64,000 nt of DNA, from contig OY970326.1 in NCBI GenBank assembly GCA_963717155.1, forward strand, positions 186,001-250,000, written 5' to 3'. The DNA is from G963717155 sp963717155 (GTDB lineage Bacteria > Actinomycetota > Thermoleophilia > Gaiellales > JALYLC01). The position numbers and the translations under genes are program-made. The notes beneath the pieces were generated by a model, which was not told the origin of the DNA, made no database searches, and worked only from the letters and a program-made list of their open reading frames with translations. Below, piece by piece: positions 36,938-45,492 of the stretch (the first letter of the stretch is position 1; each line of letters begins with the position of its first letter).

Positions 36938-37910
36938 GGGTCTTCTGGTGCTCGGGGTCGATGCCGGCGGTACCAAGACCGACGCGGTCGTGTGCGACAC
37001 CGCCGGCGCCGTGTGCGGATTCGGCTCCGGCGGCCGCGGCAACTGGGAGTACGACGGGCTCGAGCAGGCGTCTGCCTCTCTCGCCGCGGCCGTCGACGCC
37101 GCGCTCGCCGGGGCAGGCGCAAACCCCGATCAGATCTCCTCCTCGGTGTTCGCACTCGCGGGACTCGACTGGCCGATCGACTACGACAGGCTCGAGCCCG
37201 TCGTGGCCGGCCTCGCGCTGGGTGGCTCGCATGTGCTGGTCAACGACGCGTTCGCGGCGCTGCGCGCAGGCTGCCGCGCCGAGCACGGCGCGGTGTCGAT
37301 CGCCGGGACGGGATCCGTCACGGCGGCGCGCAACCGCGCGGGGCGGACGTTCCGCACCATGGCGCTCGGCTACGGCGAGCGTGGCGGCGGCTCGGACCTC
37401 GTGCGCGAGGGGCTCGACGCGATCGCGCGGACGCGCCACGGCCAGGCCCCGCCGACGCTGCTCGAGGAGCGGTACCTCGCCGCCCTCGGCTTCGCGACGA
37501 CCGACGAGCTGTTCGAGGCGATCTCACGCCACGGCCTGAGGGTCTCGGCCGAGCTCGCGCCACTCGTCCTGCTCGCCGCCGCCGATGGCGACGCGGCGGC
37601 GGCTGCCATCGCGCAGCAGATGGGGGAGAGCCTCGCGGCCGCGGTGGTCGGAGTCGCGCGGATCCTCGAGATGCAGGACGACGTCTTCGAGGTCGTGTGC
37701 GCAGGCGGGGTGCACGGCGCGCAGAGCGCGGCCCTCGACGCGGCGTTCCGCGCAGCGCTGTCGGCGAGCTGCCCGGCCTCGATACCGGCCGCGCTGACGG
37801 CGCCGCCGGCGATCGGGGCGGCGCTCCTCGCGCTCGAACGGGTCATGGACGTCGACGTGGACGTACATGATCGACTGCTCGGCGAGATCGCCGGTTCCGT
37901 CGTTCCATGA
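36930..37910 (+). CDS. BadF/BadG-family kinase (N-acetylglucosamine kinase-like)
   Basis: 326 aa in the ASKHA fold. Phosphate-1 loop LGVDAGGTKTDAVVCD, phosphate-2 SIAGTGSVTAARN and adenosine motif VVCAGGVHGAQ are present. LGYGERGGGSDLVREGLDAI resembles eukaryote-type GlcNAc kinase. Overlaps GH4 by 8 nt and is followed with 4-nt overlap by the SIS gene, so it is tightly co-translated. Best guess: phosphorylation of an amino sugar or its disaccharide. Confidence 0.9.
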   Translation: MSEGLLVLGVDAGGTKTDAVVCDTAGAVCGFGSGGRGNWEYDGLEQASASLAAAVDAALAGAGANPDQISSSVFALAGLDWPIDYDRLEPVVAGLALGGSHVLVNDAFAALRAGCRAEHGAVSIAGTGSVTAARNRAGRTFRTMALGYGERGGGSDLVREGLDAIARTRHGQAPPTLLEERYLAALGFATTDELFEAISRHGLRVSAELAPLVLLAAADGDAAAAAIAQQMGESLAAAVVGVARILEMQDDVFEVVCAGGVHGAQSAALDAAFRAALSASCPASIPAALTAPPAIGAALLALERVMDVDVDVHDRLLGEIAGSVVP

Positions 37911-38929
37911 GCGGGCCGACCCGCATGCGGCTGGAGATCACCGAGCAGCCGGACGCGGTCGCCGCGACCCTGCGCGCACTCGTCGAGCCGGCACGGGTGC
38001 TGGCGGACGCGGTGCGAAGGCACGAGGTCGACCGGGTCGTCCTGATCGCCCGTGGCAGCTCTGACCATGCCGCGATCTACGGGCGCTACCTGCTCGAGGG
38101 ACGGTGCGGCATCGTGACCGCGCTCGCGGCGCCGAGCCTGTACACCACGTACCGCGCGCCCGTCGACCTGCGCGGGGCGCTCGCGATCGGCGTCTCGCAG
38201 TCGGGGGAGACGCCCGAGATCGTGTCGGCCCTCGCGTATGCCGGCTCCCGGGGCGCGTTGACGGCGGCCGTGACCAACGAGGATGGGTCGTCGCTTGCGC
38301 GTGGTGTCGATCACCCGCTCCTTACGCGAGCCGGGGCCGAGCAGTCGGTCGCGGCGACCAAGACCTACACCGCGCAGCTCGCTGCGTTCGCGGCCCTCGC
38401 GGCCGCGCTCGGCGCTCAGCCGCTGTGCGACGGGCTTGGCGCGCTCCCCGGGCTGATGTCCGACACGCTTGCGTGCTCGGAAGCGGCGGCCGGCGAGGCC
38501 GCACTGTCGCTCGCCCGCGACGACGCCGCGGTCTGCGTGGCGCGGGGATTCAGCTACGCCGTGGCGCTCGAGGCGGCGCTGAAGCTGAAGGAGACCTGCG
38601 GGATCTGGGCGGAGGGCTTCTCATCGGCCGATCTGCGCCACGGGCCGACGGCGGCGGTCACGCGCGCGACCCCAGCGCTCGTCTTCCACGCCGGCGGAGC
38701 GCTCGAGTCCGACGTCGAGCAGCTCGAGGGCGAGCTGCGTGCCCGCGGTGCGGCGCTGATCTCGATCGGCCCCGGACGCGTCGTGCCGACGGCCGAGCCC
38801 CCCTGCGAGGAGCTCGCACCGTTTACGCTGGTGCTGCCTGCCCAGCTCATCGCCGAGCGGCTGGCGCGGCTGCGCGGCCGGGACCCCGATCGTCCAAGCG
38901 GGCTCGACAAGGTCACCCAGACCTTCTGA
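37907..38929 (+). CDS. SIS-domain sugar isomerase/deaminase (GlmS C-terminal/AgaS-like)
   Basis: 340 aa with two SIS domains: IARGSSDHAAIYGRYLLEG with SQSGETPEIV, then ARGFSYAVALEAALKLKETCGIWAEGFSSADLRHGP, the GlmS isomerase signature without the glutaminase half. This is the layout of deaminating glucosamine-6-phosphate isomerases (NagB-II). Together with the BadF kinase it would turn glucosamine-type sugars into fructose-6-phosphate plus ammonia. Confidence 0.92.
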   Translation: MSGPTRMRLEITEQPDAVAATLRALVEPARVLADAVRRHEVDRVVLIARGSSDHAAIYGRYLLEGRCGIVTALAAPSLYTTYRAPVDLRGALAIGVSQSGETPEIVSALAYAGSRGALTAAVTNEDGSSLARGVDHPLLTRAGAEQSVAATKTYTAQLAAFAALAAALGAQPLCDGLGALPGLMSDTLACSEAAAGEAALSLARDDAAVCVARGFSYAVALEAALKLKETCGIWAEGFSSADLRHGPTAAVTRATPALVFHAGGALESDVEQLEGELRARGAALISIGPGRVVPTAEPPCEELAPFTLVLPAQLIAERLARLRGRDPDRPSGLDKVTQTF

Positions 38930-38933
38930 CCGA

Positions 38934-38950
38934 GGTTAAGCTTCCTAACC
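38934..38950 (+). promoter_or_regulatory. Inverted repeat before the ROK gene
   Basis: GGTTA and TAACC flank AGCTTCC in the 24-bp gap between the SIS and ROK genes. It contains a TAAGCT that can serve as -10 eleven bases before the ROK ATG, and is followed by AGAAT as at 32394. It resembles the dyad at 32373-32393 and suggests autoregulation. Confidence 0.6.
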
Positions 38951-38953
38951 AGA

Positions 38954-40129
38954 ATGGCCGGCCGCTCCACCTCCGCCACGACCACGCTGCTGCGGGATCT
39001 CAACGAGCGTACCGTGCTCGAGGCGATCCGCTCCGAGCGGCCGATCTCGCGTGCCGAGATCTCGCGTCGGGTGGGGATCTCGAAGCCGACGGTGTCGCTC
39101 GCCCTGCAATCGCTGCTCGAGGCCGGGCTGGTGCGCGAGACGTCACATGATCCGGGCGGACCGAGGTACGGCGCGCTGTTCTTCGAGCCGGTCGCGGAGG
39201 CCGCGCTCGTGCTCGGCATCGACATCGGCGCGCGCTTCCTGCGGGCGGCCCTGTGCGACCTCGACGGGGTCGTCGTCGCGCGGGAGGACGTCGAGCATGC
39301 CGGTGCCGACGTCGGCGTCGTGCTCGACATCTTCGTCGGGTTGGCCGGCCGGCTGATGGAAGCGAGTGGCGTTCCCTCCGATCGCCTCGACAGCGTCGTC
39401 GTCGGGGTACCTGGCGTGGTCGCGCCCGTGTCGGGACTCGTGGAGCTGGCCGAGAACGTCCCCGGGCTCGAGGGCATGGTGGTCGCCGAAGAGCTCGCGG
39501 ACAGGCTCGGCCGTTCGGTGGTTGCCGAGAACGACATCAACCTCGCAGCGCTCGGCGAGCACTGGCGCGGAGTCGCGGCGGGCGTCGAGGACTTCGCGTT
39601 CCTGTCGGTCGGCACCGGCCTCGGTAGCGGGCTGGTGCTTGGGGGCGAGCTCCACCGCGGCAACCACGGCGCGGCCGGAGAGGTCGACTTCGCCTCGGGA
39701 TCCGGGCTCGGATCGCCGATCGATCCTTGTGCGAGCGCGGTCTCCGAGCTCGCCGGCCGCCGTGCCGCCGAGGCGCGCTCGACGACGCTCGCACCGCCGT
39801 ACGACGTGCGCTCGATCTTCGCTTCCGCGCGCGCAGGAGATGTGGTCGCACAGTCCGTCGTCGACGAGGAGGCCCGTCGCATCGCGCTGCACATCTCGCC
39901 GATCGCGGCGGTCGCCGACGTGGCGCTCGTCGTGCTCGGGGGAGGCATCGGCGTCAACGGTGATCTCCTGCTGCCGCCCGTGCGTGCGCATCTGGAGCGT
40001 CAGCTCCCGTACCCGCCGCGCCTCGAGGTCTCGAGCCTCGGTGATGCCGCGGTGCTCACCGGCGCTCTAGCCGTCGGCCTGCGCGCGGCCCTGGACAACG
40101 TGTTCGAGCGGCGTACCAGCTCGCGCTGA
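38954..40129 (+). CDS. ROK-family repressor of the amino-sugar operon
   Basis: 391 aa. N-terminal winged helix (PISRAEISRRVGISKPTVSLALQSLLEAGLV) at 28-65; ROK domain with GIDIGARFLRAALCD, ENDINLAALGEHW and SVGTGLGSGLVLGGEL. The zinc cluster CxCGxxGC normally found about 15 residues later is absent here (GSGLGSPIDP instead), unlike the ROK at 10856, so the fold must be stabilised without zinc. Last gene of the sugar operon. Its 3' end overlaps the convergent membrane gene by 63 bp. Confidence 0.92.
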   Translation: MAGRSTSATTTLLRDLNERTVLEAIRSERPISRAEISRRVGISKPTVSLALQSLLEAGLVRETSHDPGGPRYGALFFEPVAEAALVLGIDIGARFLRAALCDLDGVVVAREDVEHAGADVGVVLDIFVGLAGRLMEASGVPSDRLDSVVVGVPGVVAPVSGLVELAENVPGLEGMVVAEELADRLGRSVVAENDINLAALGEHWRGVAAGVEDFAFLSVGTGLGSGLVLGGELHRGNHGAAGEVDFASGSGLGSPIDPCASAVSELAGRRAAEARSTTLAPPYDVRSIFASARAGDVVAQSVVDEEARRIALHISPIAAVADVALVVLGGGIGVNGDLLLPPVRAHLERQLPYPPRLEVSSLGDAAVLTGALAVGLRAALDNVFERRTSSR

Positions 40130-40651
40130 TCGCCCGGTCACCATCCGCCACGCGATGGCCGCGCCAATGGTGGCGTACATGGCGAGTGCCAGGGCGCGCA
40201 GCCAGGCCGTGCCGGAATCGCTGCCCATTCCGAGCGAGTGCACGAACGCGAACGGCCACGTCGCGTAGCCGCACCAGTGGATCGTGCGCCAGACGCGCCG
40301 GCCGATGTGGCGCATCAGGAGGCTCGAGACGATCACGGCCGCGAACACGTCGAGCGCGACCGTGCCGAGCCCGAGCATCATCGCCTGCGAGCTCCCGAGG
40401 AACGGCACGAGCGCGTCGAGTGCGCCGACCTGGGCGTACGGGTCGATCGCCGCGGTGACCACGTGGATCGCGAGGAAGATCACCGCCAGCAGCGAGATGC
40501 TGCGATGCAGCTCCATCGTCGCGAACCGCGGAAGCGTCGGGAGCGTGGTCTTCCGCGAGGTGAGGATCCCGAGCACGACGACGCCGGTCAGGAGCAGCAG
40601 GGCCGTCACGCCGCTGCCGCGCATCAGATACCAGACGGCGTCGCTGCTCAT
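40067..40651 (-). CDS. Ferric-reductase-like transmembrane protein
   Basis: 194 aa with about five or six helices. The His residues MELHRSISLLAVIFLAIHVVTA and WRTIHWCGYATWPFAFVHSLGMGSD sit on successive helices in the spacing of b-heme ligands of the ferric reductase/MsrQ/NOX family. It starts two nt after the ApbE gene. Probable membrane heme protein passing electrons to or from a covalently flavinylated partner. Confidence 0.85.
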   Translation of the reverse strand: MSSDAVWYLMRGSGVTALLLLTGVVVLGILTSRKTTLPTLPRFATMELHRSISLLAVIFLAIHVVTAAIDPYAQVGALDALVPFLGSSQAMMLGLGTVALDVFAAVIVSSLLMRHIGRRVWRTIHWCGYATWPFAFVHSLGMGSDSGTAWLRALALAMYATIGAAIAWRMVTGRSARAGTPLEHVVQGRAQADG

Positions 40652-40653
40652 CG

Positions 40654-41586
40654 TCAGTCCTCGTCCTCGGGCCAGCCGGCGATCCCGACGACGCTCCCGT
40701 CGGGGCGGACGAGGCGCGCCGCGAGCCCTGACCGCTCGAGCCACTCCGGTGCCGCGTCGCCGAGCACGATCGCTGCCGTGCTCGCCGCGTTCGCGTCGAC
40801 GCACGTCGCGGCGGCGACGCTCGCCGTCCTCCAGATCTCGGGTGCCGGATGCCCGGTGCGCGGGTCGACGATGTGGTGGCGCTCGACGCCGCCGCGACGC
40901 CATCGGCGGATCGTCGTGCTGGAGGTCGCGAGGCCTCCGTCGCGCAGCGCGATCTTCGGTCCGTCGCCGTGGATGTCGCGGTGGTCGTCGCTCACGCGTA
41001 TCGGCCAGCCGCGCGAAGGCGGGTCGCCTGCGACCGCGATGTCGCCGCCCAGGCTGACCAGGACGCCGCCCCGCGTCTCCGCAGCGATCCGTCGCGCCGC
41101 CCGGTCGGCTGCGAACGCCTTCCCGGTCGCTCCGAGGTCGAGCTCGACGCCTGCGGGGATGCGGATCGTGTGGCGTGCCTCGTCGAGGACGACGCGACGC
41201 CAGCCGGCGCTGCGTCGCAGGCGCACGACGCGCCGGTCGTCGTCGACAGCAAGCAATGCGAAGTCGCACGTGTAGCCAAGCGCGTTCATCGCGTTGCCGA
41301 CCGTCGGGTCCACCGCGCCTCCGGTGGCTCTGGCCGCCCGTACCGCCGCGGCCACCGCCTCGAACAGGACGGTGCTGACGCCGACGGGGCTTCCCGCTCC
41401 CGTGTTCACCGAGCAGAGCTCCGAGGAGGGGCGGAAGCGGCTGCACGCGCGATCGATGCATGCGAGCTCGTCGTGCAGCAGCGCACTCGCCGAACGCAGG
41501 TGGCTCGGGTCCGCGACCGCCACGAGTGCCGTGGTGCCGAGGGCCTGAAACCGGTAGCTGGTTGGTCGTCCGTCGACGGCGCTCAT
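40654..41586 (-). CDS. ApbE-type FAD:protein FMN transferase
   Basis: 310 aa. Typical blocks are ELACIDRACSRFRPSSELCSVN near 40-60, VDPTVGNAMNALGY near 92, ELDLGATGKAFAADRAA near 135, GVLVSLGGDIAVAG and a C-terminal TCVDANAASTAAIVLG. ApbE attaches FMN to threonine in exported redox proteins. Here no obvious FMN-binding-domain protein is adjacent, so the acceptor is unknown. Confidence 0.92.
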   Translation of the reverse strand: MSAVDGRPTSYRFQALGTTALVAVADPSHLRSASALLHDELACIDRACSRFRPSSELCSVNTGAGSPVGVSTVLFEAVAAAVRAARATGGAVDPTVGNAMNALGYTCDFALLAVDDDRRVVRLRRSAGWRRVVLDEARHTIRIPAGVELDLGATGKAFAADRAARRIAAETRGGVLVSLGGDIAVAGDPPSRGWPIRVSDDHRDIHGDGPKIALRDGGLATSSTTIRRWRRGGVERHHIVDPRTGHPAPEIWRTASVAAATCVDANAASTAAIVLGDAAPEWLERSGLAARLVRPDGSVVGIAGWPEDED

Positions 41587-41587
41587 C

Positions 41588-41899
41588 TCACGAGCCTCCC
41601 GACGACGCGACGGGCGCCTGGGTCGTGGACGTCGGCGCGCTCTGTGCGGACGAGAGCGCCGGCATCGCGGTGTCGTCGTCAGGAGTCGAGGCCGTGGCCG
41701 TCGCCACGGCCGTGTTCGCGGCGACGGTCCCGGAAGTCGTCGTCGCCGCAAGCGCGGCAGTGACCCCGGTTGTCAACGTGGCCGCGACGGCGGTGGCCCG
41801 GGTGATCTTGACGATGCGGCGTCGGGCCGCGTTGCGCGCCGCCTCACGCGACGCGGGCGTCGCTCCTTGCGGCGCGCTCTGGTGGGGGGTGCGAGGCAT
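41588..41899 (-). CDS. Small Ala/Thr-rich membrane-anchored protein
   Basis: 103 aa. A basic N-terminal half (ARNAARRRIVKITRATA) precedes one hydrophobic helix (about residues 34-52) and an exported low-complexity tail rich in Ala, Thr and Ser. It is the first gene of the run with ApbE and the ferric-reductase-like protein (one-nt gap). I do not recognise a family; a periplasmic electron carrier or assembly partner is possible but unproven. Confidence 0.6.
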   Translation of the reverse strand: MPRTPHQSAPQGATPASREAARNAARRRIVKITRATAVAATLTTGVTAALAATTTSGTVAANTAVATATASTPDDDTAMPALSSAQSAPTSTTQAPVASSGGS

Positions 41900-41971
41900 G
41901 CCCGCATGAAACCTCCCGGATCGAAGAGCGCCGTAGGGCCCGTCGAAGAGGTTCGTAAGAGAGTTACGACT

Positions 41972-42475
41972 TCACGCCGGGATACCCGGAGGGCCGACGA
42001 TCTCGATGCCGTACTCGGCCGCGAGCGCGATCATCCGCTCCGGCGCGGGGGGCTGGATCGCCGCAGGCGGCAGCGTGCGCGCCTGGGCCGGCTCCGAAAG
42101 CTCACGGACGAAGCGCTCGAAGCCCGCTGGTTCGGTCACGAGGAGGAAGCGGGCCTCGGGCGAGGTGACGGTGAAGGTGTGCGGAATCCCGCGCGGGCCG
42201 TACACGAACGATCCCGCCGAGGCCTCGAACAGCTGGCCGCCGACCCAGAAGGTCACGGTGCCGTCGGTGACGTAGAACCACTCGTCCTCGTTGTGGTGGA
42301 CGTGCAGGGGAGAGCCGGCGCCTTCGGGTGCAAGGTGCTCGATCACCGCGACCCGGCCGCCGGTCGACTCCGTGGAGGCCTTGAGCGTGACGAGGCAGCC
42401 GAGGAACCAGCGCGCCTCCCCCTCGCCGTCATGCAGGGCGATCGGGGTCATGGCGGATTCGGCGGCGGCGGACAT
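41972..42475 (-). CDS. Cupin-domain protein (quercetin dioxygenase-like)
   Basis: 167 aa. Cupin motif 1 is HVHHNEDEWFYVTDGTVTFWVGG with three His/Glu metal ligands; motif 2 is PRGIPHTFTVTSPEARFLLVTEP with the last His. GGGAG lies before the ATG. On its strand TTGACA (42551-42556) and TAGCGT (42527-42532) form a promoter, whose upstream end touches the TetR dyad, so TetR control is likely. Confidence 0.87.
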   Translation of the reverse strand: MSAAAESAMTPIALHDGEGEARWFLGCLVTLKASTESTGGRVAVIEHLAPEGAGSPLHVHHNEDEWFYVTDGTVTFWVGGQLFEASAGSFVYGPRGIPHTFTVTSPEARFLLVTEPAGFERFVRELSEPAQARTLPPAAIQPPAPERMIALAAEYGIEIVGPPGIPA

Positions 42476-42562
42476 TGCGGCTCCCTTCGAGTAATTTCGC
42501 GAACCTATCTGTTTCGCGATTTCGCAACGCTACACCGCGCAGGCGACCCCTGTCAAATTTCG

Positions 42563-42579
42563 TGATACGGCGTGTATCA
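42563..42579. promoter_or_regulatory. TetR operator and divergent promoters
   Basis: TGATAC and GTATCA flank GGCGT, a perfect dyad. It covers most of the TetR -10 (TATCAT, 42575-42580), which ends seven bases before the GTG start, and lies immediately upstream of the cupin -35. The cupin leader also contains repeated TTTCGCGA motifs (near 42494, 42512) whose role is unclear. Confidence 0.75.
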
Positions 42580-42587
42580 TCGATCGG

Positions 42588-43160
42588 GTGACGCGGGCCT
42601 ACCAGCAGAGACGGCGAGCCGATCGGCACGAGGAGACGCGCCAGCGGATCATCGAGGCGACGATCGAGCTCCACCAGTCGGTCGGACCGGCGGCGACGAC
42701 GATGAGCGACATCGCGCAGCGCGCGCAGGTCGGGCGCGTGACGGTGTACCGCCACTTCCCGGACGAGCCGACGCTATCGCGGGCCTGCAGCGGCCAGTAC
42801 TTCGAGCGCCACCCGTTTCCCGATCTCGAGCGCTGGAAGGCGATCCCGGACGCCGCCGAGCGTCTGCGCACTGGCCTGCTCGACTCGTACGCCTACCACC
42901 GCGCGACGGAGGCGATGATCACCCGCGTCCTCGCCGATGCCCGCGATCATCCGGTGGTCGAGCCCTACCACGCCTACTGGCGCAGCGCAGCCGATACCCT
43001 GACCGAGCCGTGGCGGCGACGGGGCCGCCGCCGCACGCTGCTGCGCGCCGCCATCGGGCTTGCGATCGGCTTCGATACCTGGCGCGCGCTCGCACGCGAC
43101 CAGCACCTCCCGGACGATCTGTCGGTCGAGCTGATGCTCCGGCTGGCATCGGACTCCTAG
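42588..43160 (+). CDS. TetR-family transcriptional regulator
   Basis: 190 aa. The N-terminal helix-turn-helix (RIIEATIELHQSVGPAATTMSDIAQRAQVGRVTVYRHFPDE) at residues 19-59 is canonical. The ligand domain is not specific. GTG directly follows a leaderless-type -10, and an operator-like dyad overlaps that promoter. It probably represses itself and the divergent cupin. Converges on the SMP-30 gene with a 4-bp overlap. Confidence 0.92.
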   Translation: MTRAYQQRRRADRHEETRQRIIEATIELHQSVGPAATTMSDIAQRAQVGRVTVYRHFPDEPTLSRACSGQYFERHPFPDLERWKAIPDAAERLRTGLLDSYAYHRATEAMITRVLADARDHPVVEPYHAYWRSAADTLTEPWRRRGRRRTLLRAAIGLAIGFDTWRALARDQHLPDDLSVELMLRLASDS

Positions 43161-44077
43161 CCGGGACGCCGTGCCCCGTTCACCGGCAACAGCACCGCGT
43201 ACAGGGACGTCGTCGCCGTGATGAACAGGCGGTTGTGCTTCGGGCCGCCGAACACGACGTTCGCGACACCCTCGGGAACGTGGACCTTGCCGAGCAGCGT
43301 TCCGTCCGCGTCGTAGCAGTGCACGCCGTCGCCGGCGCTCGTCCAGATCCGGCCCTGGTCGTCGAGCCGGAAGCCATCGAACGCGCCGGCCGTCGAGGTC
43401 GCGAAGATCTCGCCCCCGCTCAGCGATCCCTGCTCGCCGACGCGGAACACGCGCATGTGACGCGGGCCGCCCGGCACGTGCGAGCCACCGCTGTCGACGA
43501 TGTACAGGAGCCGCTCGTCCGGCGAGAACGCGAGCCCGTTCGGGCGGACGAAGTCGTCCGCGACGATGCGGCACGCGCCGGTTCCGGGATCGACGCGGTA
43601 CACGTTGCAGGCGCCGATCTCGCTCTCTGCCTTCCAGCCCTCGTAGTCGCTGTCGATGCCGTAGGCCGGGTCGGTGAACCAGATCGCGCCATCGGCCGAG
43701 ACCACCACGTCGTTCGGGCTGTTGAGGCGCTTGCCCTCGAAGCGGTCGGCGATCACGGTGATCGATCCGTCGTGCTCGGTGCGCGTCACCCTGCGGTTGC
43801 CGTGCTCACAGGTCACGAGCCGTCCGTGCACGTCGAGCGTGTTGCCGTTCGGGTAGCCGGCGGGCTCGCGGAACACGCCGACCACGCCGTTCGTCTCGTC
43901 GTACCTCAGCATCCGGTCGTTCGGGATGTCGCTCCAGACCAGATAGCGCCCCGCAGGCACGTATGCGGGGCCCTCGGCCCAGCGGCAGCCCTCGAAGAGC
44001 TTCTCGACGCGCGCGCTCCGCTTGACGCAGAGCGTGAAGCGCTCATCCAGGATCTCGAACGTCTCGTCGTCCCTCAA
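43157..44077 (-). CDS. SMP-30/gluconolactonase-like beta-propeller hydrolase
   Basis: 306 aa. WAEGPAYVPAGRYLVWSDIPNDRMLRYD, RLNSPNDVVVSADGAIWFTDPAYGI and RPNGLAFSPDERLLYIVDSG are the three metal-binding blades of the SMP-30/LRE family. Expected to hydrolyse a sugar lactone, with calcium or zinc. Start is TTG 44077, 9 nt after GAGGGAG; no better start is in frame. Confidence 0.9.
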   Translation of the reverse strand: MRDDETFEILDERFTLCVKRSARVEKLFEGCRWAEGPAYVPAGRYLVWSDIPNDRMLRYDETNGVVGVFREPAGYPNGNTLDVHGRLVTCEHGNRRVTRTEHDGSITVIADRFEGKRLNSPNDVVVSADGAIWFTDPAYGIDSDYEGWKAESEIGACNVYRVDPGTGACRIVADDFVRPNGLAFSPDERLLYIVDSGGSHVPGGPRHMRVFRVGEQGSLSGGEIFATSTAGAFDGFRLDDQGRIWTSAGDGVHCYDADGTLLGKVHVPEGVANVVFGGPKHNRLFITATTSLYAVLLPVNGARRPG

Positions 44078-44092
44078 GGCCTGCTCCCTCGT

Positions 44093-45492
44093 TCATGTCG
44101 TCGCCGTCGCGGGTGGTCCCGAGAAGCGAATGCGCACCATGCCACCACCGTCGGGGGCGTTCGTCGCCTCGACGAGGCCGCCATGGCTCTCGGCCGCCTG
44201 GCGGACGATCGCGAGGCCGAGCCCGGAGCCCGTCGTGCTGCGGGCGTCACTGGCGCGGTAGAAGCGATCGAAGACATGGGGAAGATCCTGCTCCGCGAAG
44301 CCCTGGCCATGATCGCGCACGGACACGGTGCCATCTGCGAGCGCGACCTCGATCGTGCCACCCGGAGGGCTCCACTTGCACGCGTTGTCGAGCAGGTTCG
44401 AGATCGCGCGGGCGATGCGCTCGGGCTCGCCGCTGACGACTGTCGGCTCGAGCGAGCGCTCGGAACGAGAGGTCGGGGAAGCGCCGCTCGAAGCGATCGA
44501 CCAGGGCGTTGACGAGCGTGTCGAGCTGGACGTCGTCGAGGCGCTCGGCCGGCCGCGACCCCCGGGCCAGCTCGACGATGTCGCCCACGAGGCCGGTCAG
44601 CTCGTCGAGCTCGCTGATGATGTCTGCGCGCAGTGCGGCAAGGTCGGCAGGAGCGAGACGATCGGCGTCCTCCAGCACCTGGATGTTCGCGCGGAGGCTC
44701 GCGATCGGGGTTCGCAGCTCGTGGCTCGCGTCGGCGACCAGGTTGCGCTGCGCCGAGGCCGAGCGCTCGAGCGCATCGAGCGTGCGGTTGAAGCTGCGCG
44801 CGAGGCGTGTGAGCTCGTCACGTCCGGTCTCCTCGAGCCTGTGCGACAGGTCGGGATCGCCCGTCAGCGGCCTCGGTCATGCTCGTGAACCGACGCACGG
44901 GCCTCAGTGCCGTGCGGGCTACGATCGCGCCGAGCGCGGCTGCGAGCAGGATGCCGACCCCGGCGACGACCGCGAGCTGCACGAGCAGGTTGCTCAGCTC
45001 GTCGTCGACCTCGGTCAGCGGGCGTGCGACCTGGATCGCGCCCTCCTCGCCGATCCCGACCGTCAGCACGCGGAGATGCACGCCGTTCACGGTCATGTCG
45101 CTGAAATAGCGTCCCGTGCCGCTGCTCGCAGTCGCACGGGTGCGCGCATCGATCGGCAGCCGGCCCGTGTCCGCCGGATCGCCGCGCTGGATCGTGCCGT
45201 CCGGGGCGACCTGCTGGACGAATCCCGAGGCGTCACCGAACGCGTTGCTGGGCTCCGCGAAGTTGGGCCCGCCGGGAATCCGGCCTCCGCCGCCTCCAGG
45301 ATCGCCCCGGTCACCCGGCGGCCGCGGTCCGTGCTGCGGCTGCATCACGAGCTGCGCCCGACTGGTCAGGGCCTTGTCGATCTGGTCGCGCAGCGTCGAT
45401 CTCGTCCCGGCGTAGTCGCCGGCCGCCAGTCCGACGGCGGTGATGGCGACGGCGATCCCGGCCGCGGCCGCGATCCTCAGCCGGAGGGTCAT
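44093..45492 (-). CDS. HisKA-type sensor histidine kinase (two frameshifts)
   Basis: About 465 aa after removing two bases. TM1 at 8-28, an extracellular domain of about 125 aa with a Gly/Pro-rich stretch (PRPPGDRGDPGGGGGRIPGG), TM2 near 160, HAMP linker, HisKA with DASHELRTPIASL, and HATPase with NLLDNACKWS, DHGQGF and GSGLGLAIV. Frames shift near 44864 (MTEAATGDPDLSHRLEE restored) and near 44470 (DLSFERSLEPTVV restored). Start overlaps the regulator stop (ATGA). Confidence 0.87.
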
